Source: Candidatus Competibacteraceae bacterium (lineage in GTDB: Bacteria; Pseudomonadota; Gammaproteobacteria; Competibacterales; Competibacteraceae). From it: DNA of 51,575 bases. Location: assembly GCA_003989065.1 (NCBI GenBank), contig RXIW01000019.1, positions 1 to 51,575 on the forward strand, in the 5' to 3' direction. Each line of letters opens with the position of its first letter. Positions within the stretch are counted from its first letter, which is position 1. Under the pieces are notes generated by a model, which was given only the letters and a program-made list of their open reading frames with translations, had not been told where the DNA came from and did no database searches. The position numbers and the translations under genes were made by a program. Positions 1 to 9,658 of the stretch are shown here, piece by piece.

Positions 1-213
1 CTTTTTCTCATGGTGCCCTCCCTGATCTGGAAGACTCTTTGAGTCATTCCATTCTTAAAAGATCATGAACAGGCTCTTACCGCAGCTCAGGTCGGCGAGC
101 AGAGCGCTGCGCCTTTCGACAGCACCGATACGCTGCTGAATCTCGATGCGCTGAGCGGTAAGATAACCGCTGATACTGTCACGGCGCATACACAATACCA
201 GCCCTTTAGTAAT

Positions 214-2277
214 GTGATCGACTCCGATGCATCGACGGCAAATCTATCGACGCTGCTGTCTTTGCTCGGTGTCAATCTGGTCAATCTGAGTTCGACTACC
301 CTCACCTCCACGGCCCAAGTCAGCGGCAGCTGCGGCAATTTTACAGCCACGGGCACCACTACTATCGAAGGACTGAATTTGACCGTGCTCGGTCAAACCG
401 TCGCCACGAACTTGAACAGTACACCGGTGCCCAATACCGAGCTGTCGAATACCAATATCAATATTGGTCTGGTAGGGAGTACATTGAGCGCTCACGCGCA
501 GGTCATCCTCAATGAGCAAACCGTCGCCGGCGATCAATCGACAATTGCGGTTAACGCCCTACATATCCATATGGATATTACGGTGACGGGGCTGACAAAT
601 TTGACGCAGAGTGTGGACATCATCGTCTCGCACTCCGAAGCGGGCTTCACCAACTGTAATGATGTCGATCTGTCAGTCGACAAAACGACTAGTCTGGGTA
701 TTAGCCATGCCACCGTTAGCGTGCCTTTTGACTACACGGTAACCATCACCAATCAGAACGCCACCAACCCCGCTACCGCGGTGCAATTCACCGATACTCT
801 GGACACTGAAACCACTTTCGTCAGTTTCATCAATCAGGGTGGCGGCAATTGCACGCATAACGGTACCAATCCAGGCGGCATCATCACCTGCCAGTGGTCG
901 ACGGTACCGGCGGGTGGCAGCGTAGCGGCGACCTACCGGGTGAATCCCACAACAACAGGTACAGCGACCAATAACGTCACCGTCACCACCGGCGATCACG
1001 ACACCGATCCCAACGACGATACCGATTCCGTGAGCGTCACCATCGACCCCGCTGGTGGTACCACGACCGATCTGGCCGTGAGTTTTGTCAACAGCACGCC
1101 AGCCGACGGCCAAGTGGGTGCAGCTCAGAACGTTGACATTCAAATTACCAACAGCGGCGCTCCGGCGACCAATGCCACGTTGATTTACACGGTTTCGCCT
1201 GGTGCCACCATCAATTCTGTTTCGGGCACAGGCTCAGGTAGCTGTGTAATCAACGGCAATACCTTGAACTGCGGGCCTACAAACGTCCCGAACAACTTTA
1301 ATCAGACATGGACCGTGAATATCACGCCCACCACAGCCGGACCGAACACTCATACGGTGAATGTGGCCAGCACTGTGCCGGATTCGAATCCGAGCAATAA
1401 CACTGCCCAAGCTACAGTGAATGTCACAGCCGCCCAAAACGTCATCTTACAGGCCAATGTCACTGACAGTCCCGACCCTGACACTGAGGGCCAACCGGTA
1501 ACCTATACGATTGATGTCACCAATACGGGGACTGCTGCCGCCACCAATGTCGTACTCAACGTTGGACTCAGCGGCGTACCCGTCACGATCGACAGCGCCA
1601 CGCCCGGCCAAGGCAGTTGTACGATCCTGGGCACCCAGGTGAGCTGCACCTTGAATACGCTCGGCGCCAATGGCGGTACCACCCAGGTGGTAATCATCGC
1701 CACGCCCAACGGGGCCGGTACGCTATCGCTGACCGGCACGGTGGTAGACGATGCCAGCCACAGCGCCCCTGTTACAGCGAGTACGACGATCACTGCCACC
1801 GAAGCCGATCTGAGTATCACCAAGACGGTCAGTAGTGCAAACGCCCTACTCGGCCAGCTCATCACCTACACCCTTGAGATCACCAATGGTGGGCCGAGCG
1901 ACGCTAGCAATGTCATCGCCAGCGACACATTGCCACCGCAAGTGGCTTTCGTTTCGGCAACGCCGACGCAAGGCATCTGTACCCAAGCGGCTACCGTAGT
2001 GACCTGTAACCTCGGCAACCTGTCCAACAGCGCTACGGCGAGCGTTCAGATAGTCGTGCGCGCCGTTTCGCCCGGCACGGCCAACAACACGGCCACCGTG
2101 AGCAGCGATACCAGCGATCCAGACCCGACCAACGACACATCTTCACCGGTCCATACCCTCATCTCGCCCTCCCCGAACATCATTCCGACGCTGAGTGAAT
2201 ATGGACTCCTGATGTTGCTTGCGCTCATGGCCCTTCTCGTCATGCGCACGCAAGTGAGATCGCAGCGACGCGAGTGA
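214..2277 (+). CDS. DUF11-repeat surface protein with IPTL-CTERM sorting tail (5' end disturbed)
   Basis: Probable cell-surface or exported protein. Residues 1 to about 150 resemble the N-terminal part of choice-of-anchor P proteins (LNEQT, a conserved His-x-His and a late HSEAG segment). Four DUF11-like beta-sandwich repeats follow, each starting near a DLS, DLAV or NVIL strand and ending in an Asp/Asn/Pro-rich segment. The last 30 residues carry IPTLSEYG, a hydrophobic helix and a basic end: the IPTL-CTERM signal recognised by exosortase H-type enzymes in Gammaproteobacteria. The start is the first in-frame GTG, but the frame is open and protein-like from base 43, and a stop at 40-42 precedes it. 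No signal peptide is visible in that frame, so the gene is either frameshifted or cut near its 5' end. No exosortase is present in the window. The family call is firm; the start is not. Confidence 0.8.
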   Translation: MIDSDASTANLSTLLSLLGVNLVNLSSTTLTSTAQVSGSCGNFTATGTTTIEGLNLTVLGQTVATNLNSTPVPNTELSNTNINIGLVGSTLSAHAQVILNEQTVAGDQSTIAVNALHIHMDITVTGLTNLTQSVDIIVSHSEAGFTNCNDVDLSVDKTTSLGISHATVSVPFDYTVTITNQNATNPATAVQFTDTLDTETTFVSFINQGGGNCTHNGTNPGGIITCQWSTVPAGGSVAATYRVNPTTTGTATNNVTVTTGDHDTDPNDDTDSVSVTIDPAGGTTTDLAVSFVNSTPADGQVGAAQNVDIQITNSGAPATNATLIYTVSPGATINSVSGTGSGSCVINGNTLNCGPTNVPNNFNQTWTVNITPTTAGPNTHTVNVASTVPDSNPSNNTAQATVNVTAAQNVILQANVTDSPDPDTEGQPVTYTIDVTNTGTAAATNVVLNVGLSGVPVTIDSATPGQGSCTILGTQVSCTLNTLGANGGTTQVVIIATPNGAGTLSLTGTVVDDASHSAPVTASTTITATEADLSITKTVSSANALLGQLITYTLEITNGGPSDASNVIASDTLPPQVAFVSATPTQGICTQAATVVTCNLGNLSNSATASVQIVVRAVSPGTANNTATVSSDTSDPDPTNDTSSPVHTLISPSPNIIPTLSEYGLLMLLALMALLVMRTQVRSQRRE

Positions 2278-2301
2278 GCCGCTGAGCAATCCCGACTCAT
2301 C

Positions 2302-2345
2302 GGCGGGCTGGCCGGTCAAATCGGTCAGCCCGCCAGATTGGTTTT
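2302..2345 (+). terminator. Rho-independent terminator after the IPTL-CTERM gene
   Basis: Two 12-base arms (2302-2313 and 2323-2334) pair with a single G-T wobble around a 9-base loop. A T-rich run follows about 5 bases later. It lies 25 bases after the stop codon. Confidence 0.7.
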
Positions 2346-2948
2346 ATCGCACCCATTCAATATACCCCCGCGTTCCGGGCGCGAATTGGCGCTTCACCGT
2401 CGCTGACGCCCACATCAATCTCCAGCATCTCTAATCCATCCATCCAGGTTGGGCGAACGCCAGGTTGCATCAGGTCGAAACCCGTTCAGGATGGCTCCCC
2501 CTCCGTCGGGTCGATTCAATCTCCTCTGTCCGGCCTCCACACCGAGCCCCGGCGAAAATGGCGTTCAGACCACCCACGCAATTGAATTTGCTCATTGTGC
2601 AATGCACAATTACCATTAGATGATATGTTGCCAGCATACCTCCCCGGTGCTGGTCCGCTCACTGCACCCGTCATGGATCACCGCGCTCATGAACACGAAA
2701 CGCCTGCCGCCGATCGACGACGAACCCGAGATCAGGGCATTCGTCGGCTGCCCCATCCACCTGTTTACCTCAGCCGCCTTCGACCCACGGTGTAGTGCTG
2801 CCGTCGATTCGCGCCGTGGGTGACATGGCGCTATCATCGTTTATTGGTCTGATCCGGTTCTTTCTGCAGGCCCAATTGTCGCAGCTCACCCAGGTCGAAG
2901 GCGGGCCGGCACACGATAGCGCGACATCCGGCGCCATGAGGCACTTCG
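2346..2948. other. Intergenic stretch without a supportable gene
   Basis: About 600 bases between the terminator and the hybrid kinase. Overlapping open frames of 60-75 codons exist on both strands, but none has a good Shine-Dalgarno site or a recognisable protein. The promoter of the kinase should lie in the last part; I cannot pick it out. Confidence 0.5.
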
Positions 2949-5681
2949 ATGTTCCGAGATCTTGAACGAATCGCGCAGCGTCATTCGATCCGTCGCCAAC
3001 TGCTGCTTTCCCACCTGTCGGTCGCTCTGGTCGGGCTGGGAATGCTCTGTATCGCCCTGTTCGCCACCTATGATCTACGCTCCAGGGTCCTGCTGCTGGC
3101 CGACCAGGGCAATCCACTGACGCTGGCTTCACTGCAGAAGCTGGTCGGCGGGGTACAACAGACCCAGGCTGGTTTGCGTGGCTGGATCATCTCCGGCCGC
3201 CTCCAGTTTCTGGATGACTGGCAAATAGCCTGGCGCGACGAAATCCAGCCATCAGTCGCTCAGTTGACCGCCAACTGCCAGCGTGTCCGCGAGGACCGTT
3301 GCACGCCTACCGCGCTACAGGAATTGCAAACCCTGCTGACCGACCTGCAGGAATCGCAGTGGTGGGTACAAGACCTCCTGCGCACGCCCGGCAACTCATC
3401 GGCGCGCGTCGCCTACTCGCCCGAACGCGAATCGACTGCCGCAGCCTCGCAATCCCTGCTTGCCACACTGTCGCAGGCTGGCGAAGAGCGCACCGATCCG
3501 GACTGGCGCATCCTGCTCGCCCGATTCGAGGATATCCTGCAAGCCAACGACGCAACCCGTACAGCGTTACGCGCGTTCCTGGACACCAAGATAGTGGGCG
3601 CAATGGCCATACGCACGCCACCGACATCCCTACTCCAGCAACCGCAGTCCGCCCACTGGAATATCGCGCTGAACGTGATGGCACTGGAAACCGATCCGCT
3701 CGCTAGCCAGGTGATCGGACAGGCTGCCCGGATCGCGGCGGATTTCCGGGCAAGCTTGGGTCAGGAAGCGAAAGCCGCCCAGGCGGCCAGCGCCATGACG
3801 GTCTGGAATCTGGTTTTGATGATCCTGACCATGGGCGTGATCGCCTATGCCCTTTCCAAACGCCACGCCGAAAAGCTGGCCTTGCCGATCACCACCCTGG
3901 CGGCCGCCACCCGGCAGATGGCGATGGGACACCTGAACCGCGATCTACCGGCGCACGGTAACGACGAGTTCAGCGATCTGACCCGGGCCTTCAACACCAT
4001 GCGAATTTCCCTGCAACAGGCGCAGGCCGAACTGCAGGACGCCAACGCCACCCTGGAACGACGCGTCATCGAACGAACCCGCGAACTGGCCAGCGCCAAC
4101 GAGGCCCTGAATCTGGAAATCGCCAACCGCGTCCAAACCGAAACCGCCCTGCGGGACAGCGAGGCGCGGCTGCGCGCCATCACCAGGGCCATCCCCGATC
4201 TGGTATTTGTGCTCGACGAAGATGGTCGTTACTGCGAAATCCTGGCGGAACAGAAAGACCAGATCGCGATCGGCTCCACCCCGTTGCGAGGACGCCTGCT
4301 GAGCGAAGTCCACGATCCAAATTCAGCGGCCTTCCTACTCGACATCATCCAACGGGCGTTGTCGACCCAACGCACCCAGATCGCTGAATACGAATTACAA
4401 ACGCCCTCGAAGCTCCGCTGGTTCGAATCGCGCACCGCGCCGCTCGAGGTCCGCTTCGACGACAAACCGGCCGCCATCGTGGTGGCGCGCGACATCACCC
4501 AGCGCAAGCAGGCTGAAGCCCAGTTCCGCCAAGCGCAGAAAATGCAGGCTATCGGTCAGCTCACCGGCGGCATCGCCCATGATTTCAATAATCTGTTAGC
4601 TATCATCATGGGCAATCTGGAGCTGTTGCACGAGCAGCTGGCGGAGCAACCTCGCCTGCGCAATCTGGCCAACCAAGCCCAACAAGCGCTGAAAGCGGTG
4701 GACCGGGGTGCGAATCTGACCCGGCGCCTGTTAGCGTTCGCTCGCCGTCAACCGCTATTGGCCCAACCAACCAATCTGAACAAGATGGTGCTCGGCATGC
4801 TCGACTTGATGCGGCGGACCCTGGGAGCCACCATCGAAATCGAAACGGTCCTCGCGCCCGGTCTGGAACAGACGCTGGTCGATGTCGGCCAACTGGAAAA
4901 CGCCCTGCTCAATCTGGTGATCAATGCCCGCGACGCCATGCCGCAAGGCGGCAAGCTCACCCTGGAAACGGCCAACGTCCTGTTGGACGAAGACTATGTC
5001 GCACCGCAAAAGGATCTGCGCTCTGGCCCTTATGTCATGCTGGCGGTCCGCGACACCGGGACCGGCATCGACCCGGCGCTGCTGGAACGCGTGTTCGAGC
5101 CGTTCTTCACCACCAAGGAATCCGGCAAGGGTAGCGGTCTGGGACTGAGCATGGTTTACGGCCTGGTCAAACAATCCGGCGGCCATATCACGATCTATAG
5201 CGAGCCCGGCCAGGGCACTACCCTGCGACTTTACCTGCCACGTTTCATCGCCGCCGAACAGGCCGCCACCGAACAACTCCCACACCTTCCCGTCGAGCCT
5301 CCATCCTGTCAGGGCCGAGGAGAAATCATCCTGGTGGTCGAGGACAACGCCGATGTCCGCCTGTTCGCCGTGCGCGCTTTGCAAAACCTCGGCTACGCCA
5401 CCCGGCAGGCCGGCGACGCCGCGACTGCGATCAAAATCCTGGACGCCACGCCAGAAATCGCCTTGTTGTTCACCGACATCGTGCTGCCTGGGGATATGGA
5501 CGGGGTCAAGCTGGCGATCGAGATACGAAAACGTGCGCCCGGCTTACCGGTCCTGTTCACCTCCGGCTATACCGAACACGCCCTGGTGGATAACGGCCAG
5601 CCGTTCGAAGGTCCGGAGGTCTTGATCAAACCTTATCGGAAATCCGATTTGGGACAAAAATTGCGGGCCTTGCTGGATTGA
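2949..5681 (+). CDS. Membrane-bound hybrid sensor histidine kinase with C-terminal receiver
   Basis: Two-component signalling protein of 910 aa in the inner membrane. Order: transmembrane helix about 18-42; mainly helical periplasmic sensor region to about 280; second helix about 282-301; HAMP; coiled coil about 355-395 with the usual RTRELASANEAL linker; PAS about 400-520; HisKA with phospho-acceptor His544 in GGIAHDFNNLL; HATPase with N box (NLVINARDAM), G1 (DTGTGI) and G2 (GKGSGLGLSM); and receiver about 785-905 with phospho-acceptor Asp843 (FTDIVLPG). All catalytic boxes look intact. No DNA-binding response regulator is adjacent, so it is an orphan. The signal sensed is unknown. The ATG is the only in-frame start giving a complete first membrane helix. 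Confidence 0.9.
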   Translation: MFRDLERIAQRHSIRRQLLLSHLSVALVGLGMLCIALFATYDLRSRVLLLADQGNPLTLASLQKLVGGVQQTQAGLRGWIISGRLQFLDDWQIAWRDEIQPSVAQLTANCQRVREDRCTPTALQELQTLLTDLQESQWWVQDLLRTPGNSSARVAYSPERESTAAASQSLLATLSQAGEERTDPDWRILLARFEDILQANDATRTALRAFLDTKIVGAMAIRTPPTSLLQQPQSAHWNIALNVMALETDPLASQVIGQAARIAADFRASLGQEAKAAQAASAMTVWNLVLMILTMGVIAYALSKRHAEKLALPITTLAAATRQMAMGHLNRDLPAHGNDEFSDLTRAFNTMRISLQQAQAELQDANATLERRVIERTRELASANEALNLEIANRVQTETALRDSEARLRAITRAIPDLVFVLDEDGRYCEILAEQKDQIAIGSTPLRGRLLSEVHDPNSAAFLLDIIQRALSTQRTQIAEYELQTPSKLRWFESRTAPLEVRFDDKPAAIVVARDITQRKQAEAQFRQAQKMQAIGQLTGGIAHDFNNLLAIIMGNLELLHEQLAEQPRLRNLANQAQQALKAVDRGANLTRRLLAFARRQPLLAQPTNLNKMVLGMLDLMRRTLGATIEIETVLAPGLEQTLVDVGQLENALLNLVINARDAMPQGGKLTLETANVLLDEDYVAPQKDLRSGPYVMLAVRDTGTGIDPALLERVFEPFFTTKESGKGSGLGLSMVYGLVKQSGGHITIYSEPGQGTTLRLYLPRFIAAEQAATEQLPHLPVEPPSCQGRGEIILVVEDNADVRLFAVRALQNLGYATRQAGDAATAIKILDATPEIALLFTDIVLPGDMDGVKLAIEIRKRAPGLPVLFTSGYTEHALVDNGQPFEGPEVLIKPYRKSDLGQKLRALLD

Positions 5682-5805
5682 CGGCAGGGTCGATCCCGGC
5701 CATGGGGAAACGTTGCGCCGGATAATTCCACACGAACAGCGATGCCATTGAATGGCAATAAAATGCTCTTGATCCGGATAAGGCGATGCTAAGCTTGTCG
5801 CAGAA

Positions 5806-5859
5806 CTTTGGCTGAGGTGACAGTCCGTGACAGTGTTCAGCTCGTCACATGAGCCAAAG
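5806..5859. promoter_or_regulatory. Long imperfect inverted repeat upstream of aqpZ
   Basis: Arms 5806-5821 and 5844-5859 match at 14 of 16 positions around a 22-base centre, which itself contains a repeated GTGACAGT. There is no following T-run, so it looks more like an operator or leader hairpin than a terminator. A smaller perfect palindrome (TGCCATT-g-AATGGCA) lies at 5743-5757. Confidence 0.45.
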
Positions 5860-5909
5860 CTCTGGCATCGACATCAACAACATCAATATCCCGGACAAGG
5901 AACCTGATC

Positions 5910-6623
5910 ATGCCACTTGCAAATCGTCTCGCCGCCGAATTCATCGGCACCCTCTGGCTGGTGTTGGGTGGTTGCGGCAGCGCCGTGCTGGCCGCCGTCT
6001 TCTACGGTCCTGACCAATATCCGTTGGGCATTGCCCTGGTGGGCGTGGCACTCGCCTTCGGTCTGACGGTACTGACCATGGCCTATGCCATCGGCCACAT
6101 TTCCGGCTGCCATCTCAACCCGGCGGTCTCGGTTGGATTGTGGGCCGGCGGTCGCTTTCCAGCCTCGGATCTGATCCCCTACATCATCGCCCAAGTGCTC
6201 GGCGGTCTCGCGGGTGCGGCGATCATCTATCTGATCTTCACCGGTAAAAGCGATTTTTCCACTCTCGGCGGCTTTGCGGCCAATGGCTATGGTGAACACT
6301 CGCCCGGCAAATATGGACTCAACGCCGCGCTGATCTGCGAGGTGGTGATGACCTTCTTCTTCCTGATCGTCATCCTCGGTTCCACCCATAAGAACACCCC
6401 GACCGGCTTCGCGCCCATCGCCATCGGTCTGTGCCTGACCCTGATCCATCTGATCAGCATCCCGGTCACCAACACCTCGGTCAACCCGGCCCGCAGCACC
6501 AGCCAAGCTATCTTCGTCGGCGGCTGGGCCTTGCAGCAACTGTGGCTGTTCTGGGTTGCCCCCATCGTCGGCGCCGCAGCGGCTGGCTTCTTCCATCGCT
6601 GGATGGCCAACGACAACCCGTAA
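5910..6623 (+). CDS. aqpZ: Aquaporin Z, water channel
   Basis: Inner-membrane channel for rapid osmotic water movement, 237 aa, close to the normal AqpZ length. Two half-helix signatures are present: Asn70-Pro71-Ala72 and Asn192-Pro193-Ala194 followed by Arg195. The aromatic/Arg selectivity filter matches E. coli AqpZ residue for residue (Phe50, His180, Thr189, Arg195), so a water-selective pore is expected rather than a glycerol facilitator. A Shine-Dalgarno AAGGAA at 5897-5902 sits 7 bases before the ATG. The gene is a single unit, closed by a strong terminator and preceded by an inverted repeat that could be its operator. Confidence 0.95.
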   Translation: MPLANRLAAEFIGTLWLVLGGCGSAVLAAVFYGPDQYPLGIALVGVALAFGLTVLTMAYAIGHISGCHLNPAVSVGLWAGGRFPASDLIPYIIAQVLGGLAGAAIIYLIFTGKSDFSTLGGFAANGYGEHSPGKYGLNAALICEVVMTFFFLIVILGSTHKNTPTGFAPIAIGLCLTLIHLISIPVTNTSVNPARSTSQAIFVGGWALQQLWLFWVAPIVGAAAAGFFHRWMANDNP

Positions 6624-6642
6624 AATCTCAATGACCGTCACC

Positions 6643-6667
6643 GGGCGCGTTTCGACGCGCCCTTTTT
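6643..6667 (+). terminator. Rho-independent terminator of aqpZ
   Basis: Perfect 7-bp stem GGGCGCG / CGCGCCC with a 6-base loop, followed directly by TTTTT. It starts 19 bases after the aqpZ stop codon. Confidence 0.9.
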
Positions 6668-6762
6668 GTCTGGCAAAACGCTCAACAATCGCAAGCCGGG
6701 TTTGTACAATGCGGTTCGATGACATTCGCCAGCCTGAAGCCGAACCGAAGACTCCATTGCCC

Positions 6763-7710
6763 ATGACCCAGCCTTCACCTTCCCAACCTGCCGTGCTGCT
6801 GATCGGCCATGGCACCCGGCTCGCTGACGGCGTCGCCGAATTCCACACCCTGGCCGACCAGCTGCGGCAGGCTCTGCCCGACCGAAACTGTCTGGCCGGC
6901 TTTCTGGAACTGGTCGAACCCGATCTACCCACAGCGCTGGAACACTTGCGGCAACAGGGTCACCGCCATATCGTCGCGCTGCCGGCCTTGCTGATGGCTG
7001 CCGGGCACATCAAGAACGATATTCCGGTCATTCTTCGCAACTTCGAAACTGAACATCCGGAGGTGCGCATCACCTTCGGCGCGGATCTGGGTATCCATCC
7101 CCAGCTGTTGCAGGTCGCCCGCGAGCGGATCGAGAGTATCGAAGCCGAGTTCGGCAGCGGTTACGATCGGCAAGATACCCTATTGATGGTGATCGGGCGC
7201 GGTAGCTCCGATCCCGACGCCAATTCCAACATCAGCAAGATCACCCGCATCCTGTGGGAAGGCATGGGGTTCGGCTGGGCGGAAACCGCCTATACCGCCG
7301 TCGCCGCGCCATTGATGGCCGATGCTCTGGAGCGTGCCCACCGACTGGGTTTTCCACGGGTCCTCGTGTTTCCCTATCTGCTATTCACGGGCCGCTTGGT
7401 CGAACAGGTGCGGGCCACGGTCGCCGAATACCAAGACCGCCACCCCGAGGTCAAGGCGCTGGTCGCGCCCTATCTGAACGCTCATCCACTGGTGGTCGCC
7501 ACCTTCCTGGAACGGCTGGCCGAAGCCGAACGCGGAGCGGCGCAAATGAATTGCCAGTTCTGCCCCTATCGCACGCCCGTCGTCGGCCGCGAGGACTGGC
7601 AGGGCGAGCCGCAAGTCAGTCATGATCACGACGATCACGATGGTCATCACCACCATCACCACCACGATGATCACCACCATCATCACCACGATGATCATCA
7701 CGGGCGCTAA
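6763..7710 (+). CDS. cbiX: Sirohydrochlorin cobaltochelatase, two-domain CbiX with His-rich tail
   Basis: Inserts Co2+ into sirohydrochlorin at the start of anaerobic-type cobalamin synthesis. It is 315 aa with two CbiX/SirB-like halves. The first carries the catalytic His in LIGHGTR; the second has VIGRGSSDPDAN, where Arg stands in the His position, so catalysis should use the first half. After a CxxC (QFCPY) near residue 265 the protein ends in about 30 residues almost entirely His and Asp, a likely Co/Ni-binding reservoir. I place the start at ATG 6763, just ahead of the first beta strand; an upstream ATG at 6709 would add 18 residues. First gene of the cbiX-cobH-cobL-cobI cluster, 56 bases before cobH. 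Confidence 0.9.
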   Translation: MTQPSPSQPAVLLIGHGTRLADGVAEFHTLADQLRQALPDRNCLAGFLELVEPDLPTALEHLRQQGHRHIVALPALLMAAGHIKNDIPVILRNFETEHPEVRITFGADLGIHPQLLQVARERIESIEAEFGSGYDRQDTLLMVIGRGSSDPDANSNISKITRILWEGMGFGWAETAYTAVAAPLMADALERAHRLGFPRVLVFPYLLFTGRLVEQVRATVAEYQDRHPEVKALVAPYLNAHPLVVATFLERLAEAERGAAQMNCQFCPYRTPVVGREDWQGEPQVSHDHDDHDGHHHHHHHDDHHHHHHDDHHGR

Positions 7711-7723
7711 ACCCTTTCACCCA

Positions 7724-7749
7724 CCTCTCGCCGACCTGTTGGCGAGAGG
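7724..7749 (+). promoter_or_regulatory. Perfect hairpin between cbiX and cobH
   Basis: Nine-base arms (7724-7732 and 7741-7749) around an 8-base loop, without a T-run. It could stabilise or process the mRNA between two operon genes. The cobH Shine-Dalgarno region lies just downstream. Confidence 0.4.
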
Positions 7750-7766
7750 CGCAAGCTGGAGCCGCC

Positions 7767-8414
7767 ATGCCTCGTTTCGACTACCTCCGCGACCCCGATG
7801 AAATCGAGCGCCAGTCATTCGCGCAAATCCGTCAACTGACCGACCTATCCGGCTTGGACGCCGACCAACAACAAGTGGCGATGCGCCTGGTGCACACGTC
7901 CGGCGATCCCGGCATCGTCCAGGATCTGCATTTCAGTCCCGGCGCGGTCGCAGCCGGTCTGGCGGCGCTGAAGCAGGACGCCGGCGTGCTGTGCGATATC
8001 GAAATGGTCAGTCACGGCATCAGCAAGCGCTATCTGCAAGGTCCGGTCCGCTGTTTCCTGAATGCCCCGGAAGTCGCTGCGCAAGCCCGCCAAACCGGCG
8101 AAACCCGCTCCATGGCGGCCATGGCGCAGTGGCCGGCGCATCTGGCTGGTAGCATCGTCGCCATCGGCAATGCCCCGACCGCCCTGTTCCGTCTACTCGA
8201 TCTGCTGGACGAAGGCGCGCCCCGGCCGGCGCTGATCATCGGCATGCCGGTCGGCTTCATCAACGCCGCCGAATCCAAACAGGCGCTGTGGGACATCGCA
8301 CCGCAGGAATTCCACACGCCGTGCATCACCCTGCTGGGGCGGCGCGGCGGCAGTAGCCTGGCCGCCGCGACCGTCAACGCCCTGGCCCGCATGGCCAACG
8401 GAATCCGTTTCTGA
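7767..8414 (+). CDS. cobH: Precorrin-8X / cobalt-precorrin-8 methylmutase
   Basis: Moves the C-11 methyl group to C-12, forming hydrogenobyrinic or cobyrinic acid. It is 215 aa, the usual length. The catalytic His43 lies in RLVHTSGD, the position known for CobH. The glycine-rich GMPVGF and LGRRGGSS segments of the corrin-binding site are also present. Its TGA overlaps the ATG of the next gene by one base (TGATG), indicating translational coupling. It could be called cbiC, because the accompanying CbiX points to the early-cobalt route. Confidence 0.93.
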   Translation: MPRFDYLRDPDEIERQSFAQIRQLTDLSGLDADQQQVAMRLVHTSGDPGIVQDLHFSPGAVAAGLAALKQDAGVLCDIEMVSHGISKRYLQGPVRCFLNAPEVAAQARQTGETRSMAAMAQWPAHLAGSIVAIGNAPTALFRLLDLLDEGAPRPALIIGMPVGFINAAESKQALWDIAPQEFHTPCITLLGRRGGSSLAAATVNALARMANGIRF

Positions 8415-9658
8415 TGACAGCGTCCGACGGGTCCGGCCCGCCGCTGCAGGTGATCGGTATGGGCATGGCAGCCGATGCGCTGAGCCAACCGGCGCGAACG
8501 GCGCTGGAACAGGCCGAGCTCCTCATCGGCGCGGCGGCGCATTTAGACCTGTTCCCGCAGCTGACGGCGGAAAAACAGCCCTATCCCAGTCCGATGAGCG
8601 ATCTCTGGCCGTTGCTGCAGGCCAACGCCGGGCGGCGCATCGTCGTGCTGGCCTCCGGCGATCCTCTGTTCTACGGCATCAGCCACACCTTGCTGCGTCA
8701 CCTCTCGCCGGAACAACTGGTGTTCCACCCCAACGTGTCCAGCATCCAGGCAGCCTGCGCCCGGCTGGGACGACCATGGCAACAACTCCAGCTGGTCAGC
8801 CTGCACGGTCGACCGCTGGCCAGTCTACGCGCCGTGTTGCGCAACAACCGTAGTTACGCCCTGCTGACCGATCGCCACAATACGCCAACCGCCATCGCTC
8901 GCGTGCTGGTCGAAACCGGATTCGACGCTTCCGAGCTATGGGTCGCAGAAGAGCTGGGCGCGCCCGGTGAACGGGTCCGTCGGTTTCGAGCCGACCAGTT
9001 GGCCGTCAATCCACCGGAATTTTCTCCGCTGAACGTGGTGCTTCTGGAAACCCGCGGACCGGGCGGCGTGTTGCCGGAATTCCCCGGCATTCCCGATCAC
9101 CACTTCAGTACTGGCGCAGAACCCGGCAAAGGGCTGCTGAGCAAACGCGAGGTGCGGCTTAGCATCCTGTCCCTGCTCGCGCCGTGCGCTGGCGAGATTG
9201 GCTGGGATGTCGGCGCCGGCTGCGGCGGGGTGGCAGTGGAATGGGCGCGCTGGAATCCTCACGGCGAGGTGCATGCGGTCGAATGCCACCCGGACCGCCT
9301 GAGCCATCTGGCTATCAACCGCGAACATTTCGGTGTAGTGGCCAACCTGCACATCGTCGCCGGCGCTGCTCCAGAGGCATTGGCCACGCTGCCCGATCCC
9401 CATGTGGCATTCGTCGGCGGCAGTCGAGGCCGCCTGGACCAGATGCTGGATGCGGTCTGGCATCGGTTACGCCCCGGTGGACGACTGGTTGTAAGTGCGG
9501 TGACCGAAGACAGCCGAGTCGAATTGCATACCTTCGTCGGCGACCGTCCGGCGGAGTGGATCGAACTGCGCATCGCCCGCGGCGAGCGCCTGGCGGATCA
9601 ACGGGTGATGCGTCCCCATTTGCCAGTGTTGCTGATGAAATTGGAGAAACCCGTATGA
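8414..9658 (+). CDS. cobL: Precorrin-6Y C5,15-methyltransferase (decarboxylating), CbiE-CbiT fusion
   Basis: Bifunctional corrin-ring enzyme of 414 aa. The N-terminal half (about 10-205) is a tetrapyrrole methylase of CbiE type (VIGMGM, LASGDPLFYGI) for methylation at C-5. The C-terminal half (about 235-405) is a Rossmann-type CbiT domain with the SAM loop DVGAGCGG, for C-15 methylation and decarboxylation of the C-12 acetate. The length equals CobL. It is coupled to both neighbours: TGATG at its start and ATGA at its end. Confidence 0.93.
   Translation: MTASDGSGPPLQVIGMGMAADALSQPARTALEQAELLIGAAAHLDLFPQLTAEKQPYPSPMSDLWPLLQANAGRRIVVLASGDPLFYGISHTLLRHLSPEQLVFHPNVSSIQAACARLGRPWQQLQLVSLHGRPLASLRAVLRNNRSYALLTDRHNTPTAIARVLVETGFDASELWVAEELGAPGERVRRFRADQLAVNPPEFSPLNVVLLETRGPGGVLPEFPGIPDHHFSTGAEPGKGLLSKREVRLSILSLLAPCAGEIGWDVGAGCGGVAVEWARWNPHGEVHAVECHPDRLSHLAINREHFGVVANLHIVAGAAPEALATLPDPHVAFVGGSRGRLDQMLDAVWHRLRPGGRLVVSAVTEDSRVELHTFVGDRPAEWIELRIARGERLADQRVMRPHLPVLLMKLEKPV

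Noticed and set aside
7621..7707. CAC/CAT/GAT triplet repeat as a satellite
   Set aside because: It is the coding sequence of the CbiX His/Asp tail, not an independent repeat.
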